NCBI GenBank assembly: GCA_964406735.1
Contig: CAYOSU010000003.1
Location: 1-64,000 of the forward strand
Direction: 5' to 3'
DNA length: 64,000 bases
Source: CAYOSU01 sp964406735
GTDB lineage: Bacteria > Bacillota > Clostridia > Christensenellales > CAMQZB01
The number at the start of each line of letters is the position of its first letter. Positions within the stretch are counted from its first letter, which is position 1. Made by a program: the position numbers and the translations under genes. The notes under the pieces were generated by a model. The model made no database searches. It saw only the letters and a list, made by a program, of their open reading frames with translations, and was not told the origin of the DNA. Positions 61,271 through 64,000 of the stretch are shown here, in pieces.

Positions 61271-61317
61271 ATATTTATGCGCAAAATCATCTAATTTCCC
61301 TGTTTTTGTGAATAAAT
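61271..61317 (-). repeat. Dispersed palindromic element, reversed long copy
   Basis: On the minus strand ATTTATTC (61310-61317), 23 nt, TTTTGCGCATAAATAT (61271-61286). Same ends as copies 1-3 but with a longer centre. Confidence 0.5.
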
Positions 61318-61687
61318 AAATATTTAAGGTAAAATTGAGATCGATAAAGGTATTTTTTAATATAAAATCAATTAAAATTATAGAAAATAAACTTCATATA
61401 TTCTTTTTATAATGCGTTATTAATTCTCGTAGCCATTTATTTTTAGCGAACGTATTCTCATAACGACTTAGGTTTTTCAACGAGCAAAATTAAATCATTC
61501 ACTTTGTTTGTTTTGTTATAGTCAACTTTCTATAATTAGTAGAAGATTATCAAGCAATTCATTAAATAGTTATTGCTTAATTGAATTAAGATTTGATTTA
61601 TTATATTGACTTTTCTTAATACAAGTCCAAATCCATAATAAAACATTTTTTCAAAAAAAATCGGTTAAAATTGCGCGAAAACGTCTC

Positions 61688-61723
61688 ATTTATGCATAAA
61701 AGCAGTGTTTTGCGCATAATTCT
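61688..61723 (+). repeat. Dispersed palindromic element, variant copy
   Basis: ATTTATGC (61688-61695), 12 nt, TTTTGCGCATAATTCT (61708-61723). Ends pair as GCATAAAT-like arms; two or three bases differ from copies 1-3. Confidence 0.5.
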
Positions 61724-61797
61724 ATAGATTGAGAAATTTTGTAAATTCCCCTATTTTTCTAAAAAATTTTCAAAAATTTTAATAGAACAACTTTATA

Positions 61798-61826
61798 TTG
61801 ACACAAAAATCAAAATGATATATAAT
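61798..61826 (+). promoter_or_regulatory. Perfect consensus promoter for the 61915 gene
   Basis: TTGACA (61798-61803), 17-nt spacer, TATAAT (61821-61826). It is the only fully consensus promoter in the window, implying strong basal transcription. Confidence 0.88.
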
Positions 61827-61832
61827 AAAAAT

Positions 61833-61914
61833 ACTTGTAAATATCAGTTATTCTTTAAAGGTTTTACTAACTGCTTATAACAGATAACTTGTTAAAGATT
61901 TTTCAAGGTGATTT
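61833..61914 (+). promoter_or_regulatory. Leader with two mutually exclusive pairings
   Basis: A leader of about 80 nt. CAGTTA (61845-61850) can pair with TAACTG (61868-61873), while TCTTTAA (61852-61858), which lies in that loop, can instead pair with TTAAAGA (61892-61898) close to the ribosome-binding site AAGGTG (61905-61910). The two folds exclude each other, as in an RNA switch. The stems are short and AU-rich. Confidence 0.4.
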
Positions 61915-62898
61915 ATGAATAATAACGAAAACAAAAACTTAGACATCGACAGCTTATTGGACGACGTATTACTCAACGACAGCTCAACACCTACTGAATT
62001 CGAAGAAAACAGAATAAAATCTCCGAAAGAAGTAGCTCAAAAAGAGCTTTTTGAAGGCATGCCTACTACCGTCGATCTCGACGTTATCGACCAAAATCTC
62101 GGCATTAAGCCTCGCAAGAAAAAGAGCAAAAAAGAACCCGTCGCACAACAAAATCCAAATATCGTTCAGGAAGCTCTCGATCTTAACGCTGCACCGAAAA
62201 ACTATTATAAAATGGAAGAAACCGAGAGTAAAAACTATAAAAAAATGCTCTCAAAGCTCATTAAATCATCTGACGTTGTTACGTCCGAGTTTGTTTCTAA
62301 CGTTGCAGACGAAAGCGGACTTGTTGAAGAGGGCAAAGAAACTGGCACATCCGACGATAATTCTGAGCTTAAGTCCTCTATCGTTACTCAAAAAGAACAG
62401 CAAGCAACCAATAATACGATCTCAATGCGCAGTTATTCGCCTAAAACTGCTATTGATGACAGATCTGACTTCGTTTTTATTAATAAGGCATTGTTTGCGA
62501 CACTTGGCGCTACAACACTTCTTGCGCTTATTGAAACCTTCGTTATGTACTTTGTAATTAACGCAATAAACCCTATTCACAGAGTTTTCTATTATATTGC
62601 TGCACTTATTGCGATAATCCCGCTCGGAGTCGGAATATTTACATATGCACTCAACCCAAATAAAGTAGTCAACCGTAAATTCAATTACATATCTTACTTG
62701 TTAAATTCATTGATAATTACGGTCGTTCTGGCGGTTCTTTTGATCGTAATCGTACTTTTAACGTCCGTTTCGTTGACCGATCCCGTAGATTACGTACCAA
62801 AGGTGGTCCTCCCCGCCCTATTCATTCTCGACTATCCCATTAGCATTGGTTTTTACGCAATATTTACGAAAACAAAGCTATTTCACGTCGGCGAATAA
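61915..62898 (+). CDS. Unrecognised membrane protein with long disordered N-terminus
   Basis: 327 aa. About 185 N-terminal residues are hydrophilic and low-complexity, with acidic repeats (DIDSLLDDVLLNDS) and a basic patch (KPRKKKSKK, about 66-74), and are probably cytoplasmic and unstructured. Four TM helices follow (about 192-212, 220-242, 258-282 and 293-315). I do not recognise a family. It is driven by the strongest promoter in the window and closed by a strong terminator, so it is a single-gene unit. The good ATG with AAGGTG is the first start in frame. Confidence 0.8.
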   Translation: MNNNENKNLDIDSLLDDVLLNDSSTPTEFEENRIKSPKEVAQKELFEGMPTTVDLDVIDQNLGIKPRKKKSKKEPVAQQNPNIVQEALDLNAAPKNYYKMEETESKNYKKMLSKLIKSSDVVTSEFVSNVADESGLVEEGKETGTSDDNSELKSSIVTQKEQQATNNTISMRSYSPKTAIDDRSDFVFINKALFATLGATTLLALIETFVMYFVINAINPIHRVFYYIAALIAIIPLGVGIFTYALNPNKVVNRKFNYISYLLNSLIITVVLAVLLIVIVLLTSVSLTDPVDYVPKVVLPALFILDYPISIGFYAIFTKTKLFHVGE

Positions 62899-62920
62899 TA
62901 TTTTTCTTTTTATCAACACA

Positions 62921-62956
62921 AAAAGCGTTTGAGAAGTCTCAAACGCTTTTATTTTA
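62921..62956 (+). terminator. Intrinsic terminator after the membrane protein gene
   Basis: AAAAGCGTTTGAGA and TCTCAAACGCTTTT form a perfect stem of up to 14 bp with a minimal loop, followed by ATTTTA on the plus strand. Flanking A-runs make it symmetrical for the opposite strand as well. Confidence 0.9.
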
Positions 62957-63043
62957 GGCCTATTCAGTCTATTCAACTATTTGCTCGTTTTGTTAATTAT
63001 TACCAAAATTCGGTCAATTTTAGCTTGAAAAGTCAGCGATTTA

Positions 63044-63538
63044 TTATATCTCGTCGGATTCTTTTGAAACTACTACTGGCGTTGTCGGAAGACCGTAGAC
63101 TTCAATAAGCTTTTTTATCTCGGTCGTTGCAAGCTTGTCGCAAAGGTTATTATATTCATTATCTGCATGTCCTTTAACCTTGACGAAATTGCATTTATGA
63201 TCCGACATCTCCATCAAAAGCAACTTCCATAGGTCTGTATTTTTTACAGGGTCTTTGCTTGCATTCTTCCAGTTATTTTTTTGCCAATTTTCAAGCCATC
63301 CTTGATTTATTGCATTGACTACGTAAGCAGAGTCAGAGTATACCGTTACTTCACATGCCGTTTTTAAGGCCCTTAAACCCTGAATTACAGCAAATATCTC
63401 CATCCTGTTATTAGTAGTCGAATTGACTCCTCCGGAGATCTGCTTCTGATTTTTGCCGTAAATGAGTACACAACCCCAGCCGCCCGGACCGGGATTATAA
63501 CTACATGCACCGTCGGTATATAGATCAACATGTTTCAT
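63044..63538 (-). CDS. rnhA: Ribonuclease HI
   Basis: 164 aa. Cleaves RNA in RNA-DNA hybrids. Catalytic D9 (YTDGACSYNPGPGGWG), E47 (NNRMEIFA), D69 (YSDSAYVV) and D134 (CDKLA) are all present, with the basic protrusion WLENWQKNNWKN as in E. coli RNase HI. It is flanked by terminator-like elements and appears to be transcribed alone. RNase HII is at 20744. Confidence 0.96.
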   Translation of the reverse strand: MKHVDLYTDGACSYNPGPGGWGCVLIYGKNQKQISGGVNSTTNNRMEIFAVIQGLRALKTACEVTVYSDSAYVVNAINQGWLENWQKNNWKNASKDPVKNTDLWKLLLMEMSDHKCNFVKVKGHADNEYNNLCDKLATTEIKKLIEVYGLPTTPVVVSKESDEI

Positions 63539-63635
63539 TTTTATAAGTCCTTTTATCTATAATACTTTATCTTTGATTTTAAGCAAATAAAATCTTAAAA
63601 ATCGTAATAAAAACGAGATTTTGAGCCAAAATTAT

Positions 63636-63664
63636 TTGACTATATCGCTCATTTTTTCTATAAT
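63636..63664 (+). promoter_or_regulatory. Promoter for tRNA-Trp
   Basis: TTGACT (63636-63641), 17-nt spacer, TATAAT (63659-63664), ending 18 nt before the tRNA 5' end. Confidence 0.85.
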
Positions 63665-63682
63665 AATAGAGCTTGAATATTT

Positions 63683-63757
63683 AGGGGAGTGGCTCAACGG
63701 TAGAGTAGCGGTCTCCAAAACCGTAGGTTGCGTGTTCGAATCGCGTCTCCCCTGCCA
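63683..63757 (+). tRNA. tRNA-Trp (anticodon CCA)
   Basis: 75 nt. AGGGGAG pairs with CTCCCCT, the anticodon loop CTCCAAA gives CCA, discriminator G and encoded CCA are present, and the T arm contains GTTCGAATC. Own promoter and terminator. Confidence 0.95.
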
Positions 63758-63787
63758 AAGCAGCGTCGTATATCGGCGCTGCTTTTT
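63757..63787 (+). terminator. Intrinsic terminator after tRNA-Trp
   Basis: AAAGCAGCGTCG and CGGCGCTGCTTT form a 12-bp stem (one G-U) with a TATAT loop and a following T-run. The first base overlaps the tRNA CCA end. Confidence 0.88.
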
Positions 63788-63803
63788 ATTGCTTTTTATA
63801 AGA

Positions 63804-63827
63804 AATGGGAGGAAATTTCCTCCCATT
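63804..63827 (-). terminator. Terminator downstream of rny
   Basis: A perfect 24-nt palindrome AATGGGAGGAAA/TTTCCTCCCATT, followed on the minus strand by TTCTTATAAA. It lies 10 nt after the rny stop. Confidence 0.7.
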
Positions 63828-63837
63828 ATTCTTACTT

Positions 63838-64000
63838 TTACTTTGCGATCTCGGTGCTTCTGAATTCTCTTATGCAGTTGACCTTGATCTGTCCCGGATA
63901 TTCGAGCTCTTCCTCTATCTTCTTTGCAATATCCTTTGCGAGCAAGACGGTCGTTTCGTCGTTAACGTTTTCGGGCTTGACCATTACTCTTATCTCTCTT
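63838..64000 (-). CDS. rny: Ribonuclease Y, C-terminal end (partial)
   Basis: Only the last 53 residues are inside the window; the gene continues past the right edge. The read gives REIRVMVKPENVND, then LLAKDIAKKIEEELEYPGQI and REFRSTEIAK before the stop, which is the conserved C-terminus of RNase Y, the membrane-anchored endonuclease that starts mRNA decay in Bacillota. Confidence 0.92.
   Translation of the reverse strand, partial: REIRVMVKPENVNDETTVLLAKDIAKKIEEELEYPGQIKVNCIREFRSTEIAK

Larger units (their letters stand above)
61193..61914. other. 722-bp AT-rich, palindrome-rich noncoding region
   Basis: No gene could be supported. The region holds several short inverted repeats: TTCTA-N7-TAGAA (61528-61544), AAGCAAT-N13-ATTGCTT (61552-61578) and CTTAATT-G-AATTAAG (61576-61590), plus two copies of the dispersed element (61271-61317 reversed, 61688-61723). 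The last 120 bp contain the promoter and leader of the next gene. It lies beside the recombinase gene and is by far the longest noncoding stretch in the window. Confidence 0.7.

Noticed and set aside
61521..61552. Possible dif site (ACTTTCTATAA resembles the left arm of Firmicutes dif)
   Set aside because: The right arm is not at the required 6-bp spacing and does not match, so it cannot be called.
62051..62557. A 168-codon frame in another phase within the 61915 membrane protein gene
   Set aside because: Ser/Leu/Lys-rich shadow; the frame with the promoter, ribosome-binding site and TM helices is better supported.
1..64000. CRISPR array, prophage, IS element, rRNA operon
   Set aside because: No regularly spaced repeats, transposase, phage structural genes or rRNA sequence were seen.

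Overview
This 64-kb window is a dense, low-GC bacterial chromosome segment made almost entirely of core housekeeping operons. The gene content and order (the rsmD-coaD-ylbJ-tmcAL cluster, rnc-smc-ftsY-ylxM-ffh-rpsP, dprA-topA-trmFO-hslVU, tig-clpP-clpX-lon-engB, miaB-mutS-mutL-miaA, lexA/hflX, RNase Y, SepF, RqcH) are those of Bacillota. AckA, RseC, a duplicated small Cys-rich protein beside lexA/hflX and YlbJ point to an anaerobic, probably uncultured Clostridia lineage; the exact family cannot be fixed from the sequence. The standard bacterial code applies and TTG/GTG starts are common. Promoters are near-canonical TTGACA / 17-nt spacer / TATAAT.

Layout. 0-0.6 kb: tRNA-Leu(CAG) and a small membrane protein on the minus strand. 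0.7-6.2 kb: a plus-strand run (DUF6054-like, DUF2156-like, aconitase-superfamily hydratase, alanine racemase, rsmD, coaD). 6.2-8.4 kb: ylbJ and tmcAL on the minus strand. 8.5-22.2 kb: ackA, rpmF, plsX-rnc-smc-ftsY, ylxM-ffh-rpsP-khpA-rimM-trmD-rbgA-rnhB-yraN, rplS. 22.4-38.4 kb: a protein mannosyltransferase, comM-dprA-topA-trmFO-hslV-hslU-hisS-rseC-thioredoxin-like-glyA, tRNA-Pro(GGG), yggS-sepF-lspA-rluD. 38.5-41.3 kb: a methyltransferase and rqcH on the minus strand. 41.5-47.6 kb: the protein quality-control block tig-clpP-clpX-lon-engB. 47.8-49.9 kb: a class A penicillin-binding protein (minus). 50.0-58.0 kb: miaB-mutS-mutL-miaA and a methionine gamma-lyase-family gene. 58.0-61.2 kb: lexA, hflX and a tyrosine recombinase (minus) around a 57-aa Cys-rich gene (plus). 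61.2-61.9 kb: a 722-bp AT-rich, palindrome-rich noncoding stretch. 61.9-64 kb: an unrecognised membrane protein, rnhA, tRNA-Trp(CCA) and the 3' end of rny.

The genes serve translation and RNA modification, membrane targeting (FtsY, YlxM, Ffh), chromosome maintenance (SMC, TopA, RNases H, MutSL, DprA/ComM, LexA), protein turnover (HslUV, ClpXP, Lon, RqcH) and envelope synthesis. No CRISPR array, prophage, IS element or toxin system was seen. The most unusual signals are: an alanine racemase whose only well-placed start is ATT; a recurring intergenic element of about 37 nt with AATTATTC and TTTTRCGMATAATTAT ends; hairpin-TTGTTTT-ATG leaders without a Shine-Dalgarno before ylxM and lon; a leader with two mutually exclusive pairings before an unrecognised membrane protein; and the palindrome-rich region beside the tyrosine recombinase.
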